Shown here: positions 33,960-42,335 of the stretch, piece by piece | Position numbering within the stretch: the stretch's first letter is position 1 | Layout: every line of letters starts with the position of its first letter | Assembly (NCBI RefSeq): GCF_021233435.1 | Contig: NZ_CP089468.1 | Span: 1,550,001-1,614,000 of the forward strand | Direction: 5' to 3' | DNA from: Halobacterium noricense | Lineage (GTDB): Archaea; Halobacteriota; Halobacteria; Halobacteriales; Halobacteriaceae | DNA length: 64,000 bases | Program-made: the position numbers and the translations under genes | The notes under the pieces: model-generated | What the model was told of the DNA's origin: nothing | What the model saw: the letters and a program-made list of their open reading frames with translations, nothing else | The model's database searches: none

Positions 33960-34724
33960 ATGAACAACGATCAGACCAAACGAGTGCAGGCCGACGATAC
34001 CCTGGTCTCAATTCTGGAAGCGATTCAGGATACAAGAGGTGCAACAGCCTCCGAGATAGCAGATATTGTGGGGGTATCCAAAAGCACAGCCTACAGACAC
34101 CTTACGACACTCCACGATCATCGGTTAGTCACGAAGCAGAACGGCACCTACGATCTTAGCCTTCGATTCCTGGACTTAGGTGGCTACGCTAGAGAGCAGA
34201 ATACAGTGTTCGGGGACATCAAACCCACCCTCAAAAATATCGCAGAAGAGACGGGCGAATTCGTGGGGTTTCTCGTCGAAGAAGACGGTCTGGGTGTCTA
34301 CTTACATGGTGAGATGGGGAACAAGGGAGTGCAAAACGATGTCCGAATTGGCCGTCATGTCCACCTTCACCAATCCGCCGCCGGCAAGGCGATTCTTGGT
34401 TCACTCCCGGAACAACGCGTCGAGGAAATCATCGACGAACATGGACTTCCAGCCAAAACTCCAGAAACAATCACTGACAGAGACCATCTCAAAGAGGAAT
34501 TAGCAACCATCCGTAACCGCCGATACGCGTATGCACGCGATGAACATACAGATGGACTCTGGGCAGTTGGCGTCCCAGTTCACGACCGAACAGATCAGGT
34601 CGCAGGCGCCATCCTCGTTGCCGGCCCAACACATCGCATGCATGGAGAGTGGTTCGAACAAGGCCTTCCCGAATATCTCAAAGGGACCGTCAAGGAGTTT
34701 GAGCTCAATCACTCCTTCTCGTGA
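33960..34724 (+). CDS. IclR-family transcriptional regulator
   Basis: A 254-residue IclR regulator. The winged helix-turn-helix spans about residues 15-75 (ILEAIQDTRGATASEIADIV, SKSTAYRHLTTLHDHRLV). The effector domain carries LHQSAAGKAILGSL and DGLWAVGVPVHDRTDQVAGA. I use ATG 33960 (MNNDQTKRVQ); the frame is open to 33933. The tandem MITEs C and D end 41 bp above this ATG, cutting the gene off from the palindrome at 31793-31807. Its likely target is the salicylyl-CoA module next to it, by position only. Confidence 0.92.
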   Translation: MNNDQTKRVQADDTLVSILEAIQDTRGATASEIADIVGVSKSTAYRHLTTLHDHRLVTKQNGTYDLSLRFLDLGGYAREQNTVFGDIKPTLKNIAEETGEFVGFLVEEDGLGVYLHGEMGNKGVQNDVRIGRHVHLHQSAAGKAILGSLPEQRVEEIIDEHGLPAKTPETITDRDHLKEELATIRNRRYAYARDEHTDGLWAVGVPVHDRTDQVAGAILVAGPTHRMHGEWFEQGLPEYLKGTVKEFELNHSFS

Positions 34725-34936
34725 TATTGGGTATTACAGAGTTATGCTTGTAATGGTGTCGATGTGACACCATCCATATAGTCCTCCTATGTGAACCGCT
34801 TCGGGGTAAAACCCCGAGGCACTCGGCCTGTTGCTCCTGTATACCTCCTTACCAACGCGAGAGAACACTCCTAACAAATTATATATTAAATCTGGATCAG
34901 GGGCTTTCGGCCATTCATTAGCAGGTCAGATTCAAG

Positions 34937-35633
34937 GGCGGTGTTTAGTTAAGCGTGAAAAGTGAGGCGGGAAAATTTCTCGGTGATCTATGCCAGAAAT
35001 CGCCCGCCTCACCGGTCATAGAGACTGGATTGATTTGGATTTTGTGGAGCGCGAACGGACACCCGAGCCCGCGATGGCGCTGGGTATTCAATCGCATATT
35101 GCCGGGCTGTCGTTGGCGAATACCGTCGAATTGCTCGATGCGCTGGGTGTCCACCGGAGCCGCAAAGCAATCCACGATTGGGTGCGGAAAGCTGATCTAC
35201 AGCCCGAATCTGGGAAATCACCGAATCAGATCGCGCTGGACGAAACAGTGATTCGAATCAACGATCAGCAATTCTGGCTGTACGCCGCCGCTGATCCAGC
35301 GACGAACGAACTGCTTCACGTCCGACTATTTTCAACGACTACGACCGCTCTAACGGAAATTTTCCTGCGTGAACTGCGACAAAAACACGATGTTGAAACG
35401 GCCGAATTTCTCGTCGATGGCGCGAAACACCTCCAAACTGCACTCTCCCGAGCTGGCCTCCGATTTCAGATGCGTCGCCACGGAAATCGGAACGCAATCG
35501 AGCGCATTTTTCGAGAGCTGAAGCGCCGAACCTCCTCATTTTCGACCTGCTTCAGCCACGTCGAACCGGAAACAGCCGAGAATTGGTTGCAGAGCTTCGC
35601 TCGCTGGCACAATACTCCAAACTAAACACTACC
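34937..35633 (+). mobile_element. IS6-type insertion sequence, copy 2 (697 bp)
   Basis: Ends GGCGGTGTTTAGTTAAGC and (reverse) GGTAGTGTTTAG enclose an intact transposase. The left flank GATTCAAG and right flank CCGCTCAC do not match, so one side was rearranged. The right side abuts the left end of another IS6-type element (35634-35747). The 34725-34936 gap before it holds no gene I can identify. Confidence 0.85.
34990..35625 (+). CDS. IS6-family transposase
   Basis: A 211-residue DDE transposase, complete: Asp in IALDETVIRI, Asp in EFLVDGAKHL, Glu in NAIERIFRELKRRTSSF, with helix-turn-helix around LANTVELLDALGVHRSRKAI. It differs from the copy at 22679 at many residues. The last residues (FARWHNTPN) differ from the FAWNQLI end of that copy. 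It could mobilise the MITEs, whose ends differ from its own only at a few positions (GTGTTCAG versus GTGTTTAG). Confidence 0.92.
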   Translation: MPEIARLTGHRDWIDLDFVERERTPEPAMALGIQSHIAGLSLANTVELLDALGVHRSRKAIHDWVRKADLQPESGKSPNQIALDETVIRINDQQFWLYAAADPATNELLHVRLFSTTTTALTEIFLRELRQKHDVETAEFLVDGAKHLQTALSRAGLRFQMRRHGNRNAIERIFRELKRRTSSFSTCFSHVEPETAENWLQSFARWHNTPN

Positions 35634-35747
35634 CCGCTCACGCTCCCAAGTTTCTTCTAAATCCGGTTCATACCTCTCGCTGAGCAGGTCTGCGAGCATC
35701 TTGACCAACTTACTCAACGACCTGCTCACTTCTCAAACTAACTCAAC
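35634..35747 (-). pseudogene. Left end and first codons of an IS6-type element
   Basis: On the minus strand this reads from TAGTTGAGTTAGTTTGAGAA to an ATG at about 35701, giving MLADLLSERYEPDLEETWER and then ER, which joins in frame to ERTATP of the bodies at 23877 and 58080. It therefore supplies the N-terminus missing from both of those. IS6 copy 2 cuts it at CCGCTCAC, and the IS630 element cuts its terminal repeat. Confidence 0.82.
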
Positions 35748-35794
35748 TATAGTAGTCGGTAGAATTATTTGCAATAAGGTTGTTGCAATAGGTA

Positions 35795-36795
35795 GTGGAG
35801 CACCTCGACGAAATCTCCATCGAAGAGCTGCAAGATGCTCTCGAGAACGTGGAGGGAAAGAAGCCAACAGAGCGGTTGTTAGCCGCGATCGCGTACAAAA
35901 ACGGTGTCACGAAAGCCGAGCTAGCCCAGTGGTACGACGTTCACCGGAAAACAATCTACAACTGGCTCAACCGACTCGACACCGACGACTCGCTTGAGCA
36001 CGCTGTCTCTAACACTCACTGTTCTGGAAGAAATCGAAAACTCTCAGAAACACAGCAACAACAGTTCGAAGCAACGGTCCACGACTCACCCGAGGAGGTC
36101 GGGTTGGATGCGCCGGCGTGGACGCCGGCGCTCGCTCAACAGCATCTCGAAGACACGTACGGCGTCGAGTATTCAATCCCGAGCTGTCGGCGGCTGTTGA
36201 AAGAAGCGGGATTGAGCTATCAAAAACCACGCCGTACAGCCGCTGAAGCCGACGAAGATGAACAAGAACAGTTCCACGAAGAGTTCAAAAAAAGCACCGG
36301 GAGCTGGACGCCACCGTAGTCTGCATCGATCAAACGAAGAAATCTGTGCAAGTTGAGCCGCGTGCCGCATGGTTTCCGCGCGGCACGCGGCCCTCCGTGG
36401 AACTCTCTGGCCAACGCAAGTGGACGTGTTTGCTGGGCGCGATCACCGAGGACGGTGATTGCTTCTTCTCCCGCTTCGAAGAGTACGTCACCGCCGAACA
36501 TGCGAAACATTTCATTCTTGCATTATGTGAAGAGTTCGAAGATGACTTGCTCGTGGTGCTAGATGGGGCGCCGTATTTTCAGGCGTCGGCCGTCACAGAC
36601 CTGGCGGCCCGTGACGACCTCGCCTTCGTGACGCTTCCATCGTATTCGCCGGAGTTGAATCCGGTCGAGGAATGCTGGCGACAGCTACAAGCCGCTCTGA
36701 GCAATCGCTTTTTCGACTCACTCGACGAGCTGACAACGGTGATCGACACCGCTCTCGACCAACTTTCAACCCCTAAAGTAAGCAATTACTTCTAA
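35795..36795 (+). CDS. IS630-family transposase in two frames (-1 shift at an A-tract)
   Basis: The first frame (35795-36319) holds an N-terminal helix-turn-helix (KAELAQWYDVHRKTIYNWL) and a second HTH-like part (SIPSCRRLLKEAGLSYQKPR). The second frame, entered by a -1 shift near 36285-36292 at seven consecutive A, continues RELDATVVCIDQTKK (first Asp), VVLDGAPYFQ (second Asp) and SPELNPVEECW (Glu). All catalytic residues are present. The slip site suggests programmed frameshifting; a plain mutation cannot be excluded. Confidence 0.85.
36110..36131. repeat. Inverted repeat inside the IS630 gene
   Basis: Arms GCGCCGGCG and CGCCGGCGC around TGGA, within the first frame. Confidence 0.85.
36357..36391. 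repeat. Inverted repeat inside the IS630 gene
   Basis: Arms GCCGCGTGCCGC and GCGGCACGCGGC, 12 bp perfect, loop of 11 nt, within the second frame. Confidence 0.9.
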
Positions 36796-36809
36796 CGGCT
36801 ACTATAGAC

Positions 36810-37230
36810 AACTGCAGTATCGGACGTTCTCCGAGAACGCACAATCGCAACAGTCAGTATCGCACGAACGGTCGCAAAGGCACACGATACCGTCGTTGAG
36901 GTGGATTTCGAGTGTGTCATCGCTGAATACGACTTGCAGGAGGGGACAGGTATCGAGTTGGTTGAGACAATTTGCGAGACGAACGCGACTTTGCCCGTTC
37001 TGTTGGGGTCTGCGAACGGGATCGAAACGATTGTGAGCGAGGCTATCAGAGCAAGTATCACCGATCATCTTGCTGTTCGGATCCGGTTGACGAAATTCTC
37101 GATGATATCGTGGACGCATCGAACGGGCAATTCGGATGGCCCAACGAACGGCGACACAACGCGAACGCACCCGCCAGTTTGACGCTATCTTCCACGACAC
37201 CCGCGCCGCTACCTGGGTTCTCAACCCTGA
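36810..37230 (+). pseudogene. Fragment of a receiver/PAS sensory protein
   Basis: A plus-strand frame gives DFECVIAEYDLQEGTGIELV and LPVLLGSANGIETIVSEAIR, the middle of a response-regulator receiver domain of haloarchaeal type, then a frame change. Near 37150-37230 another frame gives RQFDAIFHDTRAATWVLNPD, the start of a PAS domain. Such receiver-PAS proteins are common haloarchaeal sensor kinases. The kinase part is missing and the fragment runs straight into an rdfA fragment on the other strand. Confidence 0.72.
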
Positions 37231-37350
37231 CGGGTCGCTCGCCGTGTTCGTCAGTTCACGCGACTTCGAGTTGTTCGCCCATGCCACCCAGATCGTACTC
37301 CTCGATCACGGTGCAACTTTACTGCTCGATTGCGACGTAGTGCCAGTCAT
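37230..37350 (-). pseudogene. rdfA: 5' fragment of a second rdfA
   Basis: The minus strand starts at ATG 37350 and reads MTGTTSQSSSKVA, then after a one-base deletion VIEEYDLGGMGEQLEVA, a TGA where the intact gene has TGG (Trp), and TDEHGERP. This parallels SKVARVIEKYDLSGMGEQLE and VAWTGEHGD of the intact rdfA at 16584. Only the first 45 or so codons remain, joined to the PAS fragment. ISH3 sits about 30 bp above its ATG. Confidence 0.82.
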
Positions 37351-37493
37351 AGTGCTCACACCCACATTAAGATTACATCAGTATCAGTACCTCACAAAGC
37401 ATCCACAGCTAGCTGTTTCTGCGGCCTAAGTTCTGTCTCGAAGCGGTTGTACTGATGGTCTCGATGAGATGATTACGGACGGATCGACGGAGA

Positions 37494-37533
37494 GCTGTCG
37501 CTGTCGGCGGCGGTCAGCCGCCGACGCGACAGC
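37494..37533. repeat. Long hairpin near the left end of ISH3
   Basis: Arms GCTGTCGCTGTCGGCGGC and GCCGCCGACGCGACAGC (17 bp with one bulged T), loop GGTCA, between the terminal repeat and the transposase stop. It could act as a transcription block. Confidence 0.9.
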
Positions 37534-37569
37534 GTTGCCACTCACTTTGCTGGCTTGCTCGGTCGGTGG

Positions 37570-38736
37570 TTAGCGGTGGAACCGGTCGTCAGGTGGCCGA
37601 TTCGCGGGGACGGCCCGACGCACCGCGAGGGCCGTCCACGCAGCTCGTCGAACCATATTGACGAACTCCTTGTACGGCCACCACCAGAGGCGACGCCCGC
37701 CTCGGCGGGGCGTCGCCACATACTCGTAGTGAAGGTACCGCCAGACGTTCTGTAATAGCAGACTCACCACGACGTACAGCAGCCGTACCGTTGGATCTCG
37801 TGTGGTTGTTGTCGCTATCGCTTGTTCAAACAATCGATAGCTCGACTCGATACCGAACCGCTTGGTGTAGTGGTATCGAGCGTCGCGTGGTGAGTCGATG
37901 AACGGCGCGTCAGCGGCGTAGCCGTGACGCGCCACACCGTTCTCGTCATACTTCCCGTTTAGGTACGTACAGTCGATGTAGACGGGAAACTCGACGGTCC
38001 AGCTGTGGCCGTCGAGTTTCCCTGTCAGATCGTGCTGAATGACACGACTCCACCCTTCCGAGAGCTCTTGCTGAATCGTCTCACCCCACCGGATGATTGG
38101 GATCACGTACGCGTAGTCGTGCGTCTGAAGCAGCGTGAGGCACTTGCTGTCGTAGAATCCGCGATCAAGGTAGACGGCCTTGATCTCGGTGTCAAGGCCG
38201 TCGAGAATACCGAGGAACTCAGCGAGGACGCTGCTGGCGGTGTCGCCGTCTTCGAGACGGCGCACCGCCAGCGTGTAGCGTTTGTTCGTCACACGCGCGT
38301 AGAGTGTGGCGTAGGCGTGGAACGCGGTGGTTCCACGCTTCGCTACCGAGTGATAGAGACCGTCTGTGTCGGCTTTGTCACCGTAGTAGGGTCGCAGGTG
38401 GAGGTCTGCGCAGACCTCCACCTGCTTGGGGAGCAGTTCATCGATATCCTTCCGAAGGAGCGTGTTAGCGACTCGTTCGAGCCGTTCCGGCTCGAACTTC
38501 GTCCGAAGATGGTAGAGGATCGTGTTCGCAGTGGGTGTATTCTGGCTCGACGCACAGAGCGTAGAGACAGAGGTCCCGTCGGCGCAAGCGCCGACGAGGA
38601 CCTCATAGATGTCCTCAGCAGCGATTTCAGCGTTATTTGCTAAAGAGATTGGAACTTCCTCGTCAAGGCGGTTGACGAGAAAGTTAAGAAGTTGGTCCTC
38701 GTGAATCTCACCGTCTGCTTGCTTGTTGGAGTACAC
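37570..38736 (-). CDS. ISH3-family transposase
   Basis: A 388-residue transposase, complete, starting at GTG 38736. Recognised by CADLHLRPYYGDKADTDGLY, AVYLDRGFYDSKCLTLLQ (second Asp) and RFGIESSYRLFEQA (Glu region). The C-terminus is rich in Arg and ends VPANRPPDDRFHR. The gene contains many long palindromes (38394-38425, 38233-38272, 38173-38202, 37904-37933, 37689-37717), far more than host genes nearby. Confidence 0.93.
   Translation of the reverse strand: MYSNKQADGEIHEDQLLNFLVNRLDEEVPISLANNAEIAAEDIYEVLVGACADGTSVSTLCASSQNTPTANTILYHLRTKFEPERLERVANTLLRKDIDELLPKQVEVCADLHLRPYYGDKADTDGLYHSVAKRGTTAFHAYATLYARVTNKRYTLAVRRLEDGDTASSVLAEFLGILDGLDTEIKAVYLDRGFYDSKCLTLLQTHDYAYVIPIIRWGETIQQELSEGWSRVIQHDLTGKLDGHSWTVEFPVYIDCTYLNGKYDENGVARHGYAADAPFIDSPRDARYHYTKRFGIESSYRLFEQAIATTTTRDPTVRLLYVVVSLLLQNVWRYLHYEYVATPRRGGRRLWWWPYKEFVNMVRRAAWTALAVRRAVPANRPPDDRFHR
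38233..38272. repeat. Long hairpin inside the ISH3 transposase gene
   Basis: Arms GCTGGCGGTGTCGCCGTC and GACGGCGCACCGCCAGC (17 bp with one bulged T), loop TTCGA. Confidence 0.9.
38394..38425. repeat. Perfect 32-bp palindrome inside the ISH3 transposase gene
   Basis: Each half is GCAGGTGGAGGTCTGC or its complement, with no spacer, inside the codons for KQVEVCADLHL. Confidence 0.93.
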
Positions 38737-38857
38737 ATCCTCAGCAAGCAGACGTTCTAACTAACCGGCTTTGTGAAGTACTGAGTATAGGTGTAACGAC
38801 ACAAATAGATGGGATTGTACAGATGTGTGTTTTCAAACTCAATAGATTCTGACGGCC

Positions 38858-39622
38858 CTATTCGAATTGGATTTTCAATTCCAGTTCATTTGCAGATGCA
38901 AGGATCAAATCTGGAAGTTCCTGCCGAAATTTCTCTCCTTTGAACCGGCGCGCTGGTCCCGAGATGCTAAGAGCGCCAACCGGGAGACCATCGTTTCCAC
39001 ACACTGCCGTACCGACAGCGCGTAAACCGACAGTTGATTCCTCTTCGTTAAACGCAACTCCGGATTCACGTATGTCTTCAAGCTCGTCGAAGAGTGACTC
39101 CTGGTCCGTAATCGTATTGGGGGTTGACGCCGATAACCCATATTCATCGATAATTTCGTGCACACGGTCGTCCGGTAGCGCGGCTAGGATTGCTTTCCCG
39201 GACGCACTAGAATGAAGATGACCCTGTTTTCCAAGATTTGCGTCAGTCTGCACTGCGTTCTCCCCTGTCTGAGTGTAGAGGTAGTACCGGCGTCCGTGTT
39301 CTTCAACGATAAACTGTACGCGCTCTTCGGTCTCTGCTGCCAGTTGGTCGACTTTTTGTTTGGCGAGATCGTATCCGTGATGATTGTTTTGGACGTGCCC
39401 GCCGAGGGTGAGAAAGCGCATGCCAAGTTGATATTCTTGATTCTTCACAATATAGCCCTGTTTACGAAGCGTGAGGAGGTGGCGATGTACCGTACTTGGC
39501 GCAAGGTCAAGTTCCTCCGCGAGTTCATCAATAGACGCAGTCTCCTTTTCTTCGAGAGAGTGGACGATTGCCAGAGTTGTGTCGAGTGTCGATACCGTTG
39601 ATTTGCTTGTGGCCCAGTTCAT
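38858..39622 (-). CDS. IclR-family transcriptional regulator
   Basis: A 254-residue IclR regulator: winged helix-turn-helix at residues 13-70 (SIDELAEELDLAPSTVHRHL), effector domain with LHSSASGKAILAAL and VGLRAVGTAVCGNDGLPVGA. I use ATG 39622 (MNWATSKS), since the TATA box at 39643-39651 is 25 nt above it; ATG 39628 is the alternative. A palindrome-like ATCCCGTATTATCGGAT (39652-39668) overlaps the upstream edge of the TATA box and may be its own operator. It probably controls the neighbouring carboxylate cluster. Confidence 0.93.
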   Translation of the reverse strand: MNWATSKSTVSTLDTTLAIVHSLEEKETASIDELAEELDLAPSTVHRHLLTLRKQGYIVKNQEYQLGMRFLTLGGHVQNNHHGYDLAKQKVDQLAAETEERVQFIVEEHGRRYYLYTQTGENAVQTDANLGKQGHLHSSASGKAILAALPDDRVHEIIDEYGLSASTPNTITDQESLFDELEDIRESGVAFNEEESTVGLRAVGTAVCGNDGLPVGALSISGPARRFKGEKFRQELPDLILASANELELKIQFE

Positions 39623-39628
39623 ACTCAT

Positions 39629-40114
39629 ACAACATTCCAGTGTTATTTAAAATCCCGTATTATCGGATCCGCGCATATGGCCTCCAGTGTGGACTGCATA
39701 ATAGTTGAATCGTTAATGTAGTATATATCGTAGCAGAAGAGTATCCATGAGTTCGGGGGGAAAATCACACCTAAAACGTCACCTGAAAGCAGATCGTTTA
39801 GTAATATCCCCTATAATCTCGTATACCACAATATATAACCGAATTTTCCACCTGTAGATAGCTTAACTCCCATATTTGGGGGAGTGTTTCCCATTTCCGA
39901 ATATACGGGATTTCTAGAAAACGGTAAAATATTCTTACTATATCCATAGTTAGTGGGCTATCTTACTGATCGCCTGTCGGACTCCGCTTGAGGGGGTTTT
40001 CCGTATCTGACACCATCCCCGTGGTCCCTACGTAGTACCCGGCCTTCCAGGAGTCTCCTTCTCAAAAATACGCTTCCCGAATATCTGGGTGACGTCCAAG
40101 AGCAAACTGAGGGC
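39629..40114. promoter_or_regulatory. AT-rich control region with three operator candidates
   Basis: A non-coding 486 bp stretch. It contains the TATA box of the IclR gene (39643-39651), ATCCCGTATTATCGGAT (39652-39668), a palindrome with arms ACTCCC and GGGAGT (39866-39885) similar to that at 15300-15316, and TTCCGAATATACGGGA (39895-39910) similar to the first. The TATA-like GTATACCACAATATATAACC lies at 39819-39838. No small gene was recognised. Confidence 0.55.
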
Positions 40115-41101
40115 CTATTCGAGCAGTTCCCGGCGGAGTGAACCGTTTTCGACTACAACTGTATCATCAAGTTTGACTGTCGGTTGCCGAAGAACACCAT
40201 CAAGGTGGATGTCGCTCTTCGTTGTTCCACCAAGGGACTCGTTATCGCCGACAGCGAAATGAACGGTTCCCTCTTGTTTCTTGTCTTCCGCGAGGTTTCC
40301 GATCAGTTTTGCTTTGGGGTTAGTGCCCATTGCGAACTCCGCGAGGTTCCGTGCACTCTTACCGTGCTGCTCGAAAATTTCCTCTAGTTCCTCAGCCTGC
40401 GCACCTCCAGAAACCTCTGTGACGAACCCGTCGTTGAGCGTGAGTTCAATAGGTTCGTCAAGTTGACCAAGGTTGTCCATCGACACATCGATGACGATCG
40501 TTCCATTTGCTGTTCCCTCTTTCGGGTGGGTGGGTGCCTCACCAGGTGGGAGCGTCGCGAAGCCATACTCTTCGTGGAAGTAACCGTCGAGCGAGAAGGA
40601 CTGGCAACCCTCAATACTAAACTCAACGTCCGTCCCCTGCTCTGAGGTGACGTGTGCACGATCAGCCTCTGTAACGAGTTCTGCGAGTGCTTCTGTGCGC
40701 CGTCGAAGCACTTCGAAGTCCACAGTCATCGCGCCCTCAATCATCATATCTTCAGTGACGCCGCGGAGGACGCCGATTCGGGTTCCTTCCTCAGCGGCGC
40801 GAAGGCGTGCGCGTGTGTGGGTAATTGCGTGCGTAGTGCACGTGAATGCGACATCTGCTGTCGCCATTCCATCTGCAATAATGTCGAGTGGTTCGTTACC
40901 GTGGCTCTCGAGTAGCGGCATGACTGACGTCACGACATCTGCTCCGATCCCGTTCGCTGCTGTCGCGATGCTACGACCGACAGCGAACGTTTTCGGATCA
41001 GCGATCACTAGAACTTCTTCATCTGGCTCAACACTGAGGCATTTCTCCACGATGGCCTGCGAGGCGCTGGCCATCTCTAGATCGACTAAATCTTGTGCCA
41101 T
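40115..41101 (-). CDS. M29 aminopeptidase/NicX-like metalloprotein, paralogue 1
   Basis: A 328-residue protein related to M29 aminopeptidases and to 2,5-dihydroxypyridine 5,6-dioxygenase (NicX). The C-terminal part has EGTVHFAVGDNESLGG and DIHLDG. The His, and the H-x-D 18 residues on, could form a two-His-one-carboxylate iron site as in NicX. EGTANGTIVIDV and FVTEVSGGAQAEEL are also typical of the fold. It follows PrpF and the TcuA-like gene on the same strand but has its own TATA box (AGATATATACC at 41121-41131) and a GGAGG element. A ring-opening dioxygenase or an amidase/peptidase are the alternatives. Confidence 0.8.
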   Translation of the reverse strand: MAQDLVDLEMASASQAIVEKCLSVEPDEEVLVIADPKTFAVGRSIATAANGIGADVVTSVMPLLESHGNEPLDIIADGMATADVAFTCTTHAITHTRARLRAAEEGTRIGVLRGVTEDMMIEGAMTVDFEVLRRRTEALAELVTEADRAHVTSEQGTDVEFSIEGCQSFSLDGYFHEEYGFATLPPGEAPTHPKEGTANGTIVIDVSMDNLGQLDEPIELTLNDGFVTEVSGGAQAEELEEIFEQHGKSARNLAEFAMGTNPKAKLIGNLAEDKKQEGTVHFAVGDNESLGGTTKSDIHLDGVLRQPTVKLDDTVVVENGSLRRELLE

Positions 41102-41171
41102 CGTACCACTGTCTTACCTCCTGTGGTATATATCTTCAGTAATCGATACTGATAAATGAGGCGTGGCTACT

Positions 41172-42335
41172 CTAGAGCGTGTAGTAGCCAGTTCCATCCA
41201 TCAGACGACGCTGTGTCCGATAAACCGTGACAGCAGAGACATACTCTTCGTCTGGATCTACATCCGCTGTTGCGGACATCGTCCCCTTGGGATGGCCGAG
41301 TGTCACAGTATCTCCATCCAATTCAGCAACTTCATTTGGAATCGTTCCTGGCAGAAGGGCAGCTGCAGACGTACACGAGACACCGGTAACCGCATAGACC
41401 GGATGAAGCTTTTGCATACTCATGTACCGTGCAACAAGATTCACTTCGTTTGCGGAAACATCGCCTCCCTCAGGCGTCGTATAATCTGTTGGCGGTGCAA
41501 CAAAGACAAGCTTCGGGTAACCTGGTGATTCGACAGACGCCTGGTCAGGGTCATCAACAAGCCCAAGTTCCGCACAGACAGTACCGCGGATACGCTCAAG
41601 ACGTTCGAGGAGTTCCGGGTTGCTATCAATCTCTTCTCTTCCTTCAGTTGCCGTTAGACCGAGATCAGATGCCCGAACGAATGCAATTGGTGTTGTAACG
41701 TCGAGTACCGTCATTTCGACGAGCTCACCATCAACTTCTATCTCGGTAGTTGGCCCACCTAATGGATAGAGTTCACCTGTTACGGATCCCGCTGGATCAC
41801 GGAACGTTGTGTCGACACGCGCTCCCGTTCCCGGGACACCATGAATTTTGAAGTCGCCCTTGGTCGCGGATTTCTCTCCGTGGAGAGGGACACGTTGATC
41901 GATGACCGAATCGGTATTAGTGTTATAGAGACGAAGATCGACTGAATCAGCACCCGTGGGTATATCTACCATTTCCTCGTCGACGGCAAATGAGCCGATT
42001 GCACACGTGAGATTTCCACAGTTACCACCGTAGTCAATAACGGGTTCGTCGATGGCCACCTGACCGAACGTGTATGAAATGTCAACGTCATCCGGGATAT
42101 CGGCTGTCTCAACCTCATCAGGGACTGACTCCTGATCTGGCGTACCGATAATCATGAGCTTCGATGTCGTGGACGTCGCACCGCCAAGACCATCGATTTG
42201 GCGATCATCAGGACTACCGAATAATGATAGAATCGCCGCATCAGTATCTTCTTCGGGGACTTCCGAACGAGGGAGAAATACGCCCTTACTCGTCCCACCA
42301 CGGACGATAGCGCATCGAAGCGTCTGCTGGTCCAT
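41172..42335 (-). CDS. PrpF/4-oxalomesaconate tautomerase-family isomerase
   Basis: A 387-residue double-domain isomerase of the PrpF family (2-methylaconitate isomerase, GalD-type 4-oxalomesaconate tautomerase). The N-terminal [34 protein letters not shown], the substrate loop [15 protein letters not shown] and the late HPKGTM are characteristic. It shifts the double bond or geometry of an unsaturated tricarboxylate. Its start overlaps the stop of the TcuA-like gene (TAATG), so the two are co-translated. The pairing suggests that the dehydrogenase product is an aconitate-like acid. Confidence 0.9.
   Translation of the reverse strand: MDQQTLRCAIVRGGTSKGVFLPRSEVPEEDTDAAILSLFGSPDDRQIDGLGGATSTTSKLMIIGTPDQESVPDEVETADIPDDVDISYTFGQVAIDEPVIDYGGNCGNLTCAIGSFAVDEEMVDIPTGADSVDLRLYNTNTDSVIDQRVPLHGEKSATKGDFKIHGVPGTGARVDTTFRDPAGSVTGELYPLGGPTTEIEVDGELVEMTVLDVTTPIAFVRASDLGLTATEGREEIDSNPELLERLERIRGTVCAELGLVDDPDQASVESPGYPKLVFVAPPTDYTTPEGGDVSANEVNLVARYMSMQKLHPVYAVTGVSCTSAAALLPGTIPNEVAELDGDTVTLGHPKGTMSATADVDPDEEYVSAVTVYRTQRRLMDGTGYYTL

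Larger units (their letters stand above)
35748..36805 (+). mobile_element. IS630-type insertion sequence (about 1.06 kb)
   Basis: Inverted ends TATAGTAGTCGGTAGAA and (reverse) TATAGTAGCCGTTAGAA lie at a TA target, as expected for IS630. It is inserted in the left terminal repeat of an IS6-type element (CAACTA|GACA). Confidence 0.82.
37385..38783 (-). mobile_element. ISH3-type insertion sequence (1399 bp)
   Basis: Ends CAGTACCTCACAAAGC and (reverse) CAGTACTTCACAAAGC, with a 5-bp duplication AGTAT at 37380-37384 and 38784-38788. Length and duplication fit the ISH3 group. It lies in the promoter region of the rdfA fragment. Confidence 0.9.
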
